From: Bacteroidales bacterium
GTDB taxonomy: Bacteria > Bacteroidota > Bacteroidia > Bacteroidales > UBA932
DNA length: 64,000 bases
NCBI GenBank assembly: GCA_024401825.1
Contig: JAKSKF010000002.1
Coordinates: 1-64,000 of the forward strand
Reading direction: 5' to 3'
Shown: positions 18,238 to 27,041 of the stretch, in pieces
Layout of the letters: every line of letters starts with the position of its first letter
How positions within the stretch are numbered: the first letter of the stretch is position 1
Notes under the pieces: model-generated
Databases searched by the model: none
Told to the model about the DNA's origin: nothing
What the model saw: only the letters and a program-made list of their open reading frames with translations
Translations under genes and position numbers: made by a program

Positions 18238-19338
18238 CTAGGGCTCGAGCTTCCAGCGGAGCGTGGTCCCGTAGTCGTTCCAGTTCCTCAGTTCCAGGGT
18301 CAGTTCCGACTGATTGTAAACTGCGCTGTATTGGGTGTCTTCAACCGTTCCGTTGTCCCATTTGAGGTCTTCCCAGTGAACCAGGGTCAGGCAGTCCCGC
18401 GCCTGCGAAGCGCTCAGCTCTCCGTTCCGCTCTTCCAGGAAAGCGCTCGCCTTTGCATAGCGTTCCCAACTGCGGCTGTGAATGTTGCCGTAGCGTTCGT
18501 CGGGAGTGTCGCTCAGATAACGTTCGTGTATCAGGTGGTTGGTCACCACCATACTTTGGGAACCTTCCTCTTTCCTGACGACCATCGTCTTCCAACCGTC
18601 CTCCGGGTCGAATTCGATGACCGCGCATTTCCCGGATGCGTCTGCAACCATATAGTGGTAGCCGCCCCCGACCTTCCGGTCGTGGCAGAGGTCAAGTCCC
18701 TCCAGGAGGGCAATGGCCTCGTCCACGGTGGCGCAACGGTCAAGGAACAGCCTCATCAGAATGGTGGTCCCCACCTTGTGCTTGCCGCTGTCCTGATATG
18801 CCGGCTGCTTGGGGAGCGCCATAATGGAGGTGCAGAGCCCTTTCTCGTTCATTCCGTCCATAGGGACATAGATGGCGGCCAGCGCCATCAGTTTTGAAAA
18901 TATGCCTTTGGGAAGCTTTTCCAGAGAGTAGCCCATAAACTGCATGTTCTGCACCGATATGGATGCATAGCCGTTCTTGGGACGGCTGACCAGCACCATT
19001 GTCGGATTCTTGAACATATCGAAGTTCCTGCCGAACAGATAGCCCGGGCCGTCGGCATTCTTTGCCTGGAAACTGGTGCAGTTGACTTCCGACATTGCGG
19101 TGTCGACGGGCATTTTCTTTATTCCCAGCCTGCTCATCACGTAACGGACGAGTTTGCCGTTGCTGTCTATGTCCGAGGCTATAACGTCGTCGAGGTCGTA
19201 GTCGGCCAGGTATTCCATTTCGTAAAGGTATCTGTTGTCCCCGACCTTCTTCAGGGTGTTTATGGTGTCGAGTTCCCTGCAGGATGAGCCCAAAAGGCAG
19301 AAGGCAAGCAGGATGATGGATGTTTTGAAGTGCTTCAT
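18238..19338 (-). CDS. Ntn-hydrolase lipoprotein, linear amide C-N hydrolase (choloylglycine hydrolase / C45-like)
   Basis: A 366-residue lipoprotein (MKHFKTSIILLAFCLLGSSC, acylated Cys 20) with the fold of the bile-salt hydrolase, penicillin V acylase and C45 acyltransferase superfamily. The likely nucleophile is Cys 87 in EVNCTSFQAK, followed by the expected YLFGRNFDM segment. The Cys is internal, so an autocatalytic cut before it would be needed, as in the acyl-CoA:6-APA acyltransferase branch. Downstream hallmarks include GMNEKGL and VADASGKCAVIEF. It cleaves or transfers an acyl-amide outside the cytoplasm; the substrate is unknown. Last gene of the tamB-like operon, 1 nt after the methyltransferase. 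Confidence 0.78.
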   Translation of the reverse strand: MKHFKTSIILLAFCLLGSSCRELDTINTLKKVGDNRYLYEMEYLADYDLDDVIASDIDSNGKLVRYVMSRLGIKKMPVDTAMSEVNCTSFQAKNADGPGYLFGRNFDMFKNPTMVLVSRPKNGYASISVQNMQFMGYSLEKLPKGIFSKLMALAAIYVPMDGMNEKGLCTSIMALPKQPAYQDSGKHKVGTTILMRLFLDRCATVDEAIALLEGLDLCHDRKVGGGYHYMVADASGKCAVIEFDPEDGWKTMVVRKEEGSQSMVVTNHLIHERYLSDTPDERYGNIHSRSWERYAKASAFLEERNGELSASQARDCLTLVHWEDLKWDNGTVEDTQYSAVYNQSELTLELRNWNDYGTTLRWKLEP

Positions 19339-19339
19339 T

Positions 19340-20038
19340 CTATGCGAGTATGATGAATACGCAGGGTCTCTTGCCAATGTGCAGGTCGAGTCTTTTCCAC
19401 TGCTCCACAGTCCTTGTCTTCAGGAACTGGCCGGGCAGGGTGAGGTCCGCGGCCACGCAGATGCGGGTGGCGGGGGACAGGACGCCGAGCATATCGGCAA
19501 AAAGCGCGTCGTTGCGATAAGGGGTTTCTATGAATATCTGGGACTGGCGCAGGGCGGACGACTGCTTCTCCACGTTGCGCAGGGCGGCGCGGCGCTCGTC
19601 GGTCTTCGCGGGCATGTATCCCCTGAACGCGAAGGACTGCCCGTCGAGCCCTGAGCCCATCAGGGCGAGCATAAGGGACGAAGGACCGACGAGCGGCAGG
19701 ACTTCGATGTCCTGCCGGTGGCATTCTGCCACCAGCGCCGCCCCCGGGTCGGCCACTGCGGGAAGGCCGGCTTCGGAAAGAAGGCCCACGTCGCCTTTCC
19801 CGAAGAGTTTCATAAGCTCGCTGATTTCCTGGGGAGCGCTGTGCTCGTTGAGAGTGTGCAGTTCCAGTTCGTCTATGCGCCCCTTGAGCCCCGCAGAGCT
19901 CAGGAATCTGCGCGCCGTGCGCAGCTCTTCCACCACGAAAATCCTCAGCTCGGGGATGATTGAGGTCACGCTCCGGGGCAGGACGTCCCCGGGGGCGCAG
20001 TCTCCCAGCGGTGTCGGTATGAGGTAAAGTCTATTCAT
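19340..20038 (-). CDS. RsmI-like SAM-dependent methyltransferase (tetrapyrrole methylase fold)
   Basis: A 232-residue protein with the class III methyltransferase fold. The N-terminus (LYLIPTPLGDCAP), SEAGLPAVADPGAALV near residue 88, and VGPSSLMLALMGSGL near residue 120 match RsmI, which 2'-O-methylates C1402 of 16S rRNA. The opening PTPLGD replaces the stricter ATPIGN of true RsmI, and the C-terminal helical domain is short. It may therefore be the Bacteroidota paralogue of unproven target. Its start overlaps the end of the tamB-like gene by 8 nt, which implies coupled translation. Confidence 0.85.
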   Translation of the reverse strand: MNRLYLIPTPLGDCAPGDVLPRSVTSIIPELRIFVVEELRTARRFLSSAGLKGRIDELELHTLNEHSAPQEISELMKLFGKGDVGLLSEAGLPAVADPGAALVAECHRQDIEVLPLVGPSSLMLALMGSGLDGQSFAFRGYMPAKTDERRAALRNVEKQSSALRQSQIFIETPYRNDALFADMLGVLSPATRICVAADLTLPGQFLKTRTVEQWKRLDLHIGKRPCVFIILA

Positions 20039-23000
20039 CTATGCTTATGGTCTTCATAGGTCTGACAGGCCTTCTCAGGGAGTCCGGAACCTGCATCCCG
20101 CTCTGCCTTTCGAGGGCCGCCTTCTTCATCGCGGCCTCCATCTTCTTCCTGAACAGAATCATACGGAAGAAACGCTGTATGTTGTTGAACTCTCCCTGGT
20201 ATGACAGGCCGACTCCGTTGCGCTGGCTGTTGTCAAGATAGTTTGTGTATCCGTCCGCCGAATGGGAGAACAGTTTCAGGCGGAACTGCCCGCTCTTGTT
20301 CAGCTTGACCTCTATGTCAAGGTCGCCCACCACGTCGGTGCTGGAGGACGAACTGTTGCGGCGGCTGCCCACGGAACCGTTCACCAGAACCTTGTTGTTG
20401 AAAAGCTGGGTTGAGACGGCGACGTCGAACATATCCTTCCCTCCGGAAGTCTGCTGGTAGTTGAGACCCATATCCACAGGAATGTTGAGAGTCTGCAGTA
20501 TGTTGTTCAACTGCCCTGACATTATGGAGGACAGATTGGAGAACACGGCGTTTCCGCTGTTGAAGGTGACTCCGGACTCGTCCGCGGGGATGAAGCTGCC
20601 GGTGAGCACCAGGGCGACGAACTGTTTCTGAATCTTGTCCTCGGTGTTGAGAGCCCCGTCGACCTGGGATTTCGTGCCCGGGTCAAGGTCGGGAATGTTT
20701 ATGCTGAACTTAAGGTCCGGATTGGATATCCTGTTGCCTATCCTGAGTCCGCATTCCACAGTCCTCAATCCGGAAGTCGATACGGACGTTGTGTCGGTCA
20801 GCAGCGGAGCGATGTTCGCCTTCTTGACATAGAGGGCGGTGATGTCGAATTCGCTGTCCTTGGGCTTGCCGTTGAACTTGATGGCGCTTCCCGGCTGGAT
20901 GGTGAAGTCCTTGACGGCTATGTTGGACAGCGCGGAGAAGTGGTATTTTCCTCCGGTGATGTTGTAAACTCCGCCCAGGTCCAGAACTCCCGCCGAAGGA
21001 CGTATGTCCAGCGTCACGTTGCCCTGTCCCATCACTGTGATGGCGTGGCCCTGGGACTTGTCTATCTCGACCAGCGCCTGGGTGTTCTCACGGACATTGA
21101 CGTTGGCCTTGATTTTTATGTCGGAGCGCCCCTGACGCCGTCCTTCCTCCACGCCGGATGCAGGGGTGCCGCCGGGTTCGTCCGCCTTCCTGAACGTCAG
21201 AATCTTGCTTTCCGCGGCCAGTGCGCTGCCTACCGGCACGTGAACCTGTCCCTGTTTCGCCGTCATAGCGTTGACGCTTATCAGCATCGACCTGAGGGGC
21301 CCGCTGATTCTGACGTCGCCGGAGGCATAGGCCCTGCCGTAGAAGCCTTCGTTGGGGTCGTAGTCCTTTCCGAGCAGTTTGAGGGATGTGAATGCCAGGT
21401 TTGCGTCGAGTCCCGGATTCCTGAACCTGTCGAACAGGAACCTGGCCTTGAGGATTCCCGAACCGTCTTCGTCGTCCGTTATGCGTATGCTCTCTGAACT
21501 CAGGCCGTCGGCGCTGAGCGACAGATTTCCGTTCAGGGTGTACGGCACATTGGTAATCTTGAGACGCAGCAGGACGTCGTCAAGTTTCAGGGAATCGCTC
21601 AGAACTTCCGGATTGTCCAGGTTGCCCCTGGCCCTGAAGTTGCCGTAGAGCCTTCCTCCCATCTGGCTGAACAGGTCGCTGAAGATGGGCTCCGCTATCC
21701 CGAGGTTGAGCCCGTTTATGGAAGCGTCCGCCCTGATGTCCCTGGCGGCAGTGTCGTATTCTCCGTCGAACAGCAGTATCTCCTTGCCGTCAAGGGTGTT
21801 CCTGACCTTGGCGCTGAGCCTGCCTGCGTCCATACCCGCCTCCACCGTGAATTTTCCTGCCGTCACGTCAGCCACCGCAAGGTCGTCGCTGGCAAGGGAC
21901 GCTTGGAGTCTCAGGCCTTCGGAAGTGGGGGAGAACAGTGTTGCGTAGCCGTTCACTATGCCGTGTATGTCAGAATCTTCCGCCATCAGCGAATTCAGTA
22001 TGCTGAGGTCGAAATCCTTCATCCTGACCGCGAGTGTGTCGGCAACGGTCTTGGAGACGCCTCCGTCCGCGCTCAGGCTCTGGCCTCCGGGGCCGGTCAG
22101 CTTGAATCCGGAGATTCCGAAGTTCCCTCCCTTGAGCCCGAGAACCGTGCGGTCTATGTCCCAACGCTGTCCGTTGAGTCGGATGTAGGAGGAATCCGCG
22201 GCTGTCTCAAGGGTGAAATCCTTGTCGTCAATGCTGTAGCGGCCGTATATCCTGATATGCGGCTTGTCCAGCCGTATGCTTCCCAGGGACACCTTTTCGC
22301 CTCCGACGTGAAGGTCTATCCTGTCATCTATGTTGCGGATGTTGACGCTGGCCTGCCGTATTTCGTTTTTACCGAGCGAGATGAAAGGTGAACTCACGCG
22401 CATCAGGACCGCTCCGTCCGGGCGGCGCATCGCCTGTATGGAACTGTTCTCGGCCACTGACAGGCCCGGTACGAAGAAGCCCAGCAGCTTTCCCCTGTCG
22501 TTGAGCTCGGCATTCATCCTGAAACTGTCCAGGTTGTTGCCTTCGAGGAAGGCCGTCAGGGCCTCCGTGTCGAGATTGAGCTTCACGCCTTCGGTTGATT
22601 TGGCGCCCTCCACGCTGAGGCCGCTTATTTTTCTGGTCTGTCCGTCCTCCCTTGCCAGGAAGATGTCCGAAAGAATGACTTTTCCGGCCAGAAGTTCCTT
22701 GCTCATCGATTCCAGGTCGGCGCTTATCTTTCCCCTGAGGCAACTGATTTCCATCTTGGGAGCGAGTCCCAACGCTGCCAGCCCCGCCTCCTTTATGTCG
22801 GCTTCCGCAATCAGGCCTTCACCTTCCGACCGGACCTGCGCCGTCATCGAAAGATGAGGGTCCGCCACCTTGAGGTCCCCGCTGAGGTTCCCGTCGGCGA
22901 GAGTTGCGCTGACGTTTATCCCGCTGTATGCATATGATGCGTATTCAGCCTTGCTGACTGTCAGGGAGTCTATCCTGACTTCGGTCTGCGAGCCCAGGAC

Positions 23001-24398
23001 CGCGTGGACGTCGGTGCTCAGGCAGACTTCGCCCAAATCCTTGATTTTGAAGAAGGAGCCGAGGGCGTCCGCGTCCGCGTCGAGCCTTCCGTCGACGGTC
23101 AGGTCCTTCTCCGGTATCAGGAGATTCCTTATGTCGAGATTGGAACTGACGCTTCCGAGACTGGTCCTGCCTTCCAACCGGGCGGCAAGTCTTTCGGCAG
23201 TGCCCGATACGGTGAGGTCCATATCTGCCCTTATGCCTTCCGGCAACTTGGGCTTGGCTCCGGTGGCGGAGAAGTTCCCTATGACGGTGGCCAGTCCTTC
23301 GGAACTGAAGCGCAGGCTCTCTATCTTTCCGTCCAGCCGGAGGTCCCTCAGTTCAGGCAGCCCGGCAAGTTCCAGCCGGGGGATATAGGCCGAAGTCCTG
23401 CTCCGGGTCTCGGTGAAAGACAGGGTGTTCAATGAAAGATGGCTGACGGGCCCGCTCACAAGCCCCCGCTCTATCTCGAATTCGGAAGCGTTCGCGGACT
23501 TTTTCCCGCTGAAATACTGCAGGCTCCTGAAATTGAATATCGTAGGTTCGAACTCGCCGTCGATGCTGACTTCCTGAGTGAAGTTGGAGAAAGCCTTGGT
23601 GTCGGCATAATTCAGGGTCAGATGTTCGAAACGGAGATTGGAGAAGTCGTCCTCGAAGTGCAGGTCTGTCAGCAGGGTGCGGCCTCTTCCGACAACCGCT
23701 GAACCGCCTGCCCGCCTGATGCGGTAGCCTCCGGCGGCGACGGCGTCGAGCCTGTCGCAGATTCCGTGCATCCTTCCGTCGGTATAGTGGATGTCGCTTG
23801 CCTTGAGGTTGACCCTGACGTCAAGATTGTCCCAGTCGAAGCCTATTTCCGGCGTTTCTTTCTTCTTTGGACCGAAGTTGACGAGCCTGAACCGGAAGCC
23901 GCTGATATGGGCCTTGTTGATTTGGAACACGCTTTCCGGTCCGGGCTTTTTGCCGCTGGGCTGAAGCTTGAAGATTCTCTGCAGGTTGCTGCTGCCCTCG
24001 CCGCCCGGCTCGCTCGTGAGGGCGAACAGGCCGTCGTCAACCTGTACGCTGCGGATTTTGAAGGGCTTGCCTCCCAGAATTCCGCGCAGGGAGAACCGCG
24101 CCTTGATGGAGGATACGCTGACGACCGTGTCGACCCTGGACCATCCGCGGTTGTAGATGTCCTCCGTGTAAGGATTGCTGTCTATGACCAGGAGGTCCTG
24201 AATCAGCAGTCCGTTGCCGGGAACTATCTGAATGGAGCCGACCCTGATGTCGGCGTCCAGATTCCTGCCCAGAATGCGGAACACCTCTCTTGCCATCTGT
24301 GTCTGTACCGAGGGTATCTGCAGGACGAATACGGAACTGGCCAAGGCTATCAGCAGGAAACCTATGACTCTGGCAAGTATGTAATATCTTTTCTTCAT
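20031..24398 (-). CDS. tamB: TamB-like translocation/assembly module protein (AsmA superfamily)
   Basis: A very large envelope protein of 1455 aa. One N-terminal membrane helix (ILARVIGFLLIALASSVFVL, about residues 6-25) is followed by long beta-rich repeats with the rhythm of AsmA/TamB proteins. These are thought to form a hydrophobic groove carrying phospholipids or aiding outer-membrane protein assembly. The C-terminal 400 residues (GGVYNITGGKYHFSALSNIA, and the NNILQTLNIPVDMGLNYQQT region) match the DUF490 TamB domain. The ATG at 24398 gives the correct membrane anchor; an in-frame extension further upstream crosses the promoter and is rejected. It heads an operon with the methyltransferase and the Ntn-hydrolase. 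Confidence 0.9.
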   Translation of the reverse strand: MKKRYYILARVIGFLLIALASSVFVLQIPSVQTQMAREVFRILGRNLDADIRVGSIQIVPGNGLLIQDLLVIDSNPYTEDIYNRGWSRVDTVVSVSSIKARFSLRGILGGKPFKIRSVQVDDGLFALTSEPGGEGSSNLQRIFKLQPSGKKPGPESVFQINKAHISGFRFRLVNFGPKKKETPEIGFDWDNLDVRVNLKASDIHYTDGRMHGICDRLDAVAAGGYRIRRAGGSAVVGRGRTLLTDLHFEDDFSNLRFEHLTLNYADTKAFSNFTQEVSIDGEFEPTIFNFRSLQYFSGKKSANASEFEIERGLVSGPVSHLSLNTLSFTETRSRTSAYIPRLELAGLPELRDLRLDGKIESLRFSSEGLATVIGNFSATGAKPKLPEGIRADMDLTVSGTAERLAARLEGRTSLGSVSSNLDIRNLLIPEKDLTVDGRLDADADALGSFFKIKDLGEVCLSTDVHAVLGSQTEVRIDSLTVSKAEYASYAYSGINVSATLADGNLSGDLKVADPHLSMTAQVRSEGEGLIAEADIKEAGLAALGLAPKMEISCLRGKISADLESMSKELLAGKVILSDIFLAREDGQTRKISGLSVEGAKSTEGVKLNLDTEALTAFLEGNNLDSFRMNAELNDRGKLLGFFVPGLSVAENSSIQAMRRPDGAVLMRVSSPFISLGKNEIRQASVNIRNIDDRIDLHVGGEKVSLGSIRLDKPHIRIYGRYSIDDKDFTLETAADSSYIRLNGQRWDIDRTVLGLKGGNFGISGFKLTGPGGQSLSADGGVSKTVADTLAVRMKDFDLSILNSLMAEDSDIHGIVNGYATLFSPTSEGLRLQASLASDDLAVADVTAGKFTVEAGMDAGRLSAKVRNTLDGKEILLFDGEYDTAARDIRADASINGLNLGIAEPIFSDLFSQMGGRLYGNFRARGNLDNPEVLSDSLKLDDVLLRLKITNVPYTLNGNLSLSADGLSSESIRITDDEDGSGILKARFLFDRFRNPGLDANLAFTSLKLLGKDYDPNEGFYGRAYASGDVRISGPLRSMLISVNAMTAKQGQVHVPVGSALAAESKILTFRKADEPGGTPASGVEEGRRQGRSDIKIKANVNVRENTQALVEIDKSQGHAITVMGQGNVTLDIRPSAGVLDLGGVYNITGGKYHFSALSNIAVKDFTIQPGSAIKFNGKPKDSEFDITALYVKKANIAPLLTDTTSVSTSGLRTVECGLRIGNRISNPDLKFSINIPDLDPGTKSQVDGALNTEDKIQKQFVALVLTGSFIPADESGVTFNSGNAVFSNLSSIMSGQLNNILQTLNIPVDMGLNYQQTSGGKDMFDVAVSTQLFNNKVLVNGSVGSRRNSSSSSTDVVGDLDIEVKLNKSGQFRLKLFSHSADGYTNYLDNSQRNGVGLSYQGEFNNIQRFFRMILFRKKMEAAMKKAALERQSGMQVPDSLRRPVRPMKTISIDE

Positions 24399-24423
24399 CC
24401 CGAATGGCAAGCCGTACAATCTA

Positions 24424-24431
24424 CAAATGTA
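24424..24431 (-). promoter_or_regulatory. -7 element (TACATTTG) of the tamB-like operon
   Basis: A minus-strand TAnnTTTG match in the 82-bp divergent gap with tsaD. The leader would be about 20 nt. Confidence 0.5.
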
Positions 24432-24452
24432 ACATTTCTTCGCCAATTTCGC

Positions 24453-24460
24453 TATATTTG
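24453..24460 (+). promoter_or_regulatory. -7 element (TATATTTG) of tsaD
   Basis: A perfect TAnnTTTG match 20 nt before the tsaD ATG at 24481. Confidence 0.55.
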
Positions 24461-24480
24461 CAACGCTGAATCGCAGATTT

Positions 24481-25497
24481 ATGTCAGATATAATTCTCGG
24501 AATAGAATCCTCCTGTGACGACACTTCCGCCGCAGTTCTCCGCGACAGGGTGCTGCTGTCCAACGTGACGGCCTCGCAGCAGGTCCACAAGGACTATGGC
24601 GGGGTGGTTCCCGAGCTCGCCTCAAGGGCTCACGAACTCAACATAGTTCCCGTCATAAGTTCGGCGCTGGAAAAGGCCGGTGTCAGGGCTTCCGACGTGT
24701 CGGCCATAGCTTTTACAAGGGGCCCCGGACTTCTGGGCTCGCTGCTGGTGGGAACGTCGTTCGCCAAGTCCCTCAGCATAGCGCTGGACTGTCCGCTGGT
24801 AGAGGTCAACCATCTCCAGGGGCACGTGCTTGCCGGATTCGTCCGTCAGGAGGGGGTGCCGGTCAGAGAGCCCTCCTTCCCGTACCTGTGCCTGCTCGTC
24901 AGCGGAGGCAACTCCCAGATAGTCAAGGTGAACAGCCCCCTGGACTTCGAGATTCTGGGACAGACAATCGACGATGCGGTGGGGGAGGCCTTCGACAAGT
25001 GTTCGAAGATGATGGGACTGGGCTATCCCGGCGGTCCGGTGATAGACAGGCTCGCAAAACTGGGGAACCCGGAGCGCTTCAAGTTCGCCAAGCCCCGCGT
25101 CCCGGGGCTCGACTACAGTTTCAGCGGCATCAAGACCTCGCTTCTCTACTTTGTGAGGGATGAGATGAGTTCCGACCCTGATTTTATGGAGAAGAACAAG
25201 GAGGACATCTGCGCCTCGTTCCAGAAATCCCTGATAGACATCCTGATGGAAAAACTGGTCAAGGCGGCCTCTCAGACCGGAATAACCGAGGTGGCTGTGG
25301 GAGGGGGAGTGTCCGCCAACAGCGGACTTCGCGACAGGATGCTGTCGGAAGGAAAGAAGCGGGGTTGGAACGTTTATCTTCCGGAATTCAAGTTCACCAC
25401 CGACAACGCGGCGATGATAGCCGTCGCCGGATATTTCCACTATCTTGCGGGGGAACGCTGTCCTCTTGACGCGGCTCCCTATTCCAGACTGGGCTGA
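24481..25497 (+). CDS. tsaD: TsaD, tRNA t6A37 threonylcarbamoyl transferase
   Basis: The 338-residue catalytic subunit that moves the threonylcarbamoyl group to A37 of ANN-decoding tRNAs. The start LGIESSCDDTSAAVL is the ASKHA signature. Metal-binding His residues are in the SRAHELNI segment (near residue 110 the NHLQGH pair completes the site). SGGNSQ, the DDAVGEAFDK region and GGGVSANSGLR near residue 275 are all present. Length and motifs are complete. Its last 19 nt overlap tail-to-tail with the end of the FAD oxidoreductase gene on the other strand. Confidence 0.98.
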   Translation: MSDIILGIESSCDDTSAAVLRDRVLLSNVTASQQVHKDYGGVVPELASRAHELNIVPVISSALEKAGVRASDVSAIAFTRGPGLLGSLLVGTSFAKSLSIALDCPLVEVNHLQGHVLAGFVRQEGVPVREPSFPYLCLLVSGGNSQIVKVNSPLDFEILGQTIDDAVGEAFDKCSKMMGLGYPGGPVIDRLAKLGNPERFKFAKPRVPGLDYSFSGIKTSLLYFVRDEMSSDPDFMEKNKEDICASFQKSLIDILMEKLVKAASQTGITEVAVGGGVSANSGLRDRMLSEGKKRGWNVYLPEFKFTTDNAAMIAVAGYFHYLAGERCPLDAAPYSRLG

Positions 25498-27041
25498 GAG
25501 GCCGCGGCCAAGGCGCACCTTATCCCGTCCGTGGCGGAACTTACGATTCCTCCGGAATAGCCCGCCCCTTCTCCGCAGGGGTAGAGCCCTTTCATTGAAA
25601 CGTATTCCAGCGTCTCCGGGTCTCTGGGGATGCGTACGGGGGATGACGTCCTTGACTCCACTGCCAGAAGCAGGGCCGCATTGGTGAAATAATTCTTTAT
25701 CCTGACTGCGGGAAATGCTTTCCGAAGTCGTTCCGACACAATCGGGGGAAGAAGTTCGTGCAGGGGCGCGGACACCGCTCCCGGAAAGTAGCCCGTCTGC
25801 GGAAGGGACTTGCTGAGCCTGCAGTTGCAGAAGTCTTCCATCCTCTGCCCGGGCGCGGTGAGCGGATGGTTGGGAACGGCTCCGGGACTGAGCACGGCAT
25901 CCTTGTCGTTTCTTGCCCGGGCGCTCCAGTCGAACATCTTTCTCTCCACTTCCTTCTGGAAGTCCATAAGTCTGAACGGGCTGTCGCCGGGAATGTCTTC
26001 CGGCTCTATCTGAACCACGACTCCGGCGTTGGCGAACTTGCCGCTTCGCCCGGAGTTGGACATCCCGTTCATCACTATGCCGCCGTCTTCGGTGGCTGAC
26101 GGCACAAGTATGCCTCCGGGACACATACAGAAAGAGAACACCCCTCTTCCGTCAACCTGCTCGACAAACGAATATTCGGCCGCGGGCATCCCCGGCTGCC
26201 ATCTGCCGTGATACTGGCTCCAGTTGATTCTCTCCTGGGGATGCTCCACCCTCACTCCCATCGCGAAGCCCTTGGCTTCCAGTTTTCCGCCGTTGCGGTG
26301 CAGAAGTTCGTATATGTCACGGGCCGAATGTCCGGTGGCAAGAATGACTTTCCCGGCCTTGAAGAGGGAGCCGTCGGCAGTGACTGCCGTCCAGAGTCCG
26401 TCCCCGCCCCTGTCAAGTGACACCACCCTGGAATTGAAGTGATATTCCCCGCCTTGTCGGGTGACGCATTCGCGTATGTTCTCCACTATCGCGGGAAGCT
26501 TGTCGGAACCTATGTGAGGGTGCGCGTCCACCAGGATGTCCGGACTGGCTCCGAAGTTCACAAGTTGCTGAAGAACCTCACGGTTGTCTCCTCTCTTGGA
26601 AGAGCGGGTATAGAGTTTTCCGTCCGAGAAGGCTCCCGCGCCGCCTTCGCCGTAACAGTAGTTGGAGTCGGGGTTCACCCTGCCTTCCCGGCTCAGGACC
26701 GCCATATCGGCCTTGCGGGCGTGTACGTCCCTGCCTCTTTCCAGGATGACCGGCTTCAGTCCCAGAGTCAGAAGTTTCAGGGCGGCGAACAGCCCTGCGG
26801 GACCGGCGCCGACTATTATCACAGGCTCCGCCCGGTGCACGTCCAGATAGGGCTGCAGTATGAATTCGTCCGGAGTCTCGCCGGGACCCCAGGCCTCGTA
26901 CCGGTATCTCCATACGGGCTCCTTGCGGGCGTCGATTGACCTCTTGCGCAGAGCGTAGCGCAGGCCTCCCGCCCTGGCCTCGATTTCCTTCAGCCGGGGT
27001 TCCCTGTTCAGGGGGCATATTATCTCGAACTCTTTCATCAT
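25479..27041 (-). CDS. NAD(P)/FAD-dependent oxidoreductase (COG2509-type dehydrogenase)
   Basis: A 520-residue flavoprotein with an N-terminal ferredoxin-like segment (about residues 1-65), then the dinucleotide motif VIIVGAGPAGLFAALKL (residues 74-90). CYGEGGAGAFSDGKL (about 130-145) is diagnostic of this uncharacterised dehydrogenase family. FAD contacts continue at ILATGHSARDIYELL and finish at the C-terminal PCGEGAGYSGGIVS. It is widespread as a stand-alone gene in Bacteroidota and Firmicutes and the substrate is not established. The start overlaps the mnmA stop by 4 nt (ATGA), so it is the last gene of the lemA-mnmA operon. Confidence 0.88.
   Translation of the reverse strand: MMKEFEIICPLNREPRLKEIEARAGGLRYALRKRSIDARKEPVWRYRYEAWGPGETPDEFILQPYLDVHRAEPVIIVGAGPAGLFAALKLLTLGLKPVILERGRDVHARKADMAVLSREGRVNPDSNYCYGEGGAGAFSDGKLYTRSSKRGDNREVLQQLVNFGASPDILVDAHPHIGSDKLPAIVENIRECVTRQGGEYHFNSRVVSLDRGGDGLWTAVTADGSLFKAGKVILATGHSARDIYELLHRNGGKLEAKGFAMGVRVEHPQERINWSQYHGRWQPGMPAAEYSFVEQVDGRGVFSFCMCPGGILVPSATEDGGIVMNGMSNSGRSGKFANAGVVVQIEPEDIPGDSPFRLMDFQKEVERKMFDWSARARNDKDAVLSPGAVPNHPLTAPGQRMEDFCNCRLSKSLPQTGYFPGAVSAPLHELLPPIVSERLRKAFPAVRIKNYFTNAALLLAVESRTSSPVRIPRDPETLEYVSMKGLYPCGEGAGYSGGIVSSATDGIRCALAAASQPSLE

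Noticed and set aside
24622..26124. A 500-codon minus-strand frame across tsaD and the FAD oxidoreductase
   Set aside because: It lies antisense to tsaD and out of frame with the oxidoreductase; both real genes are complete.
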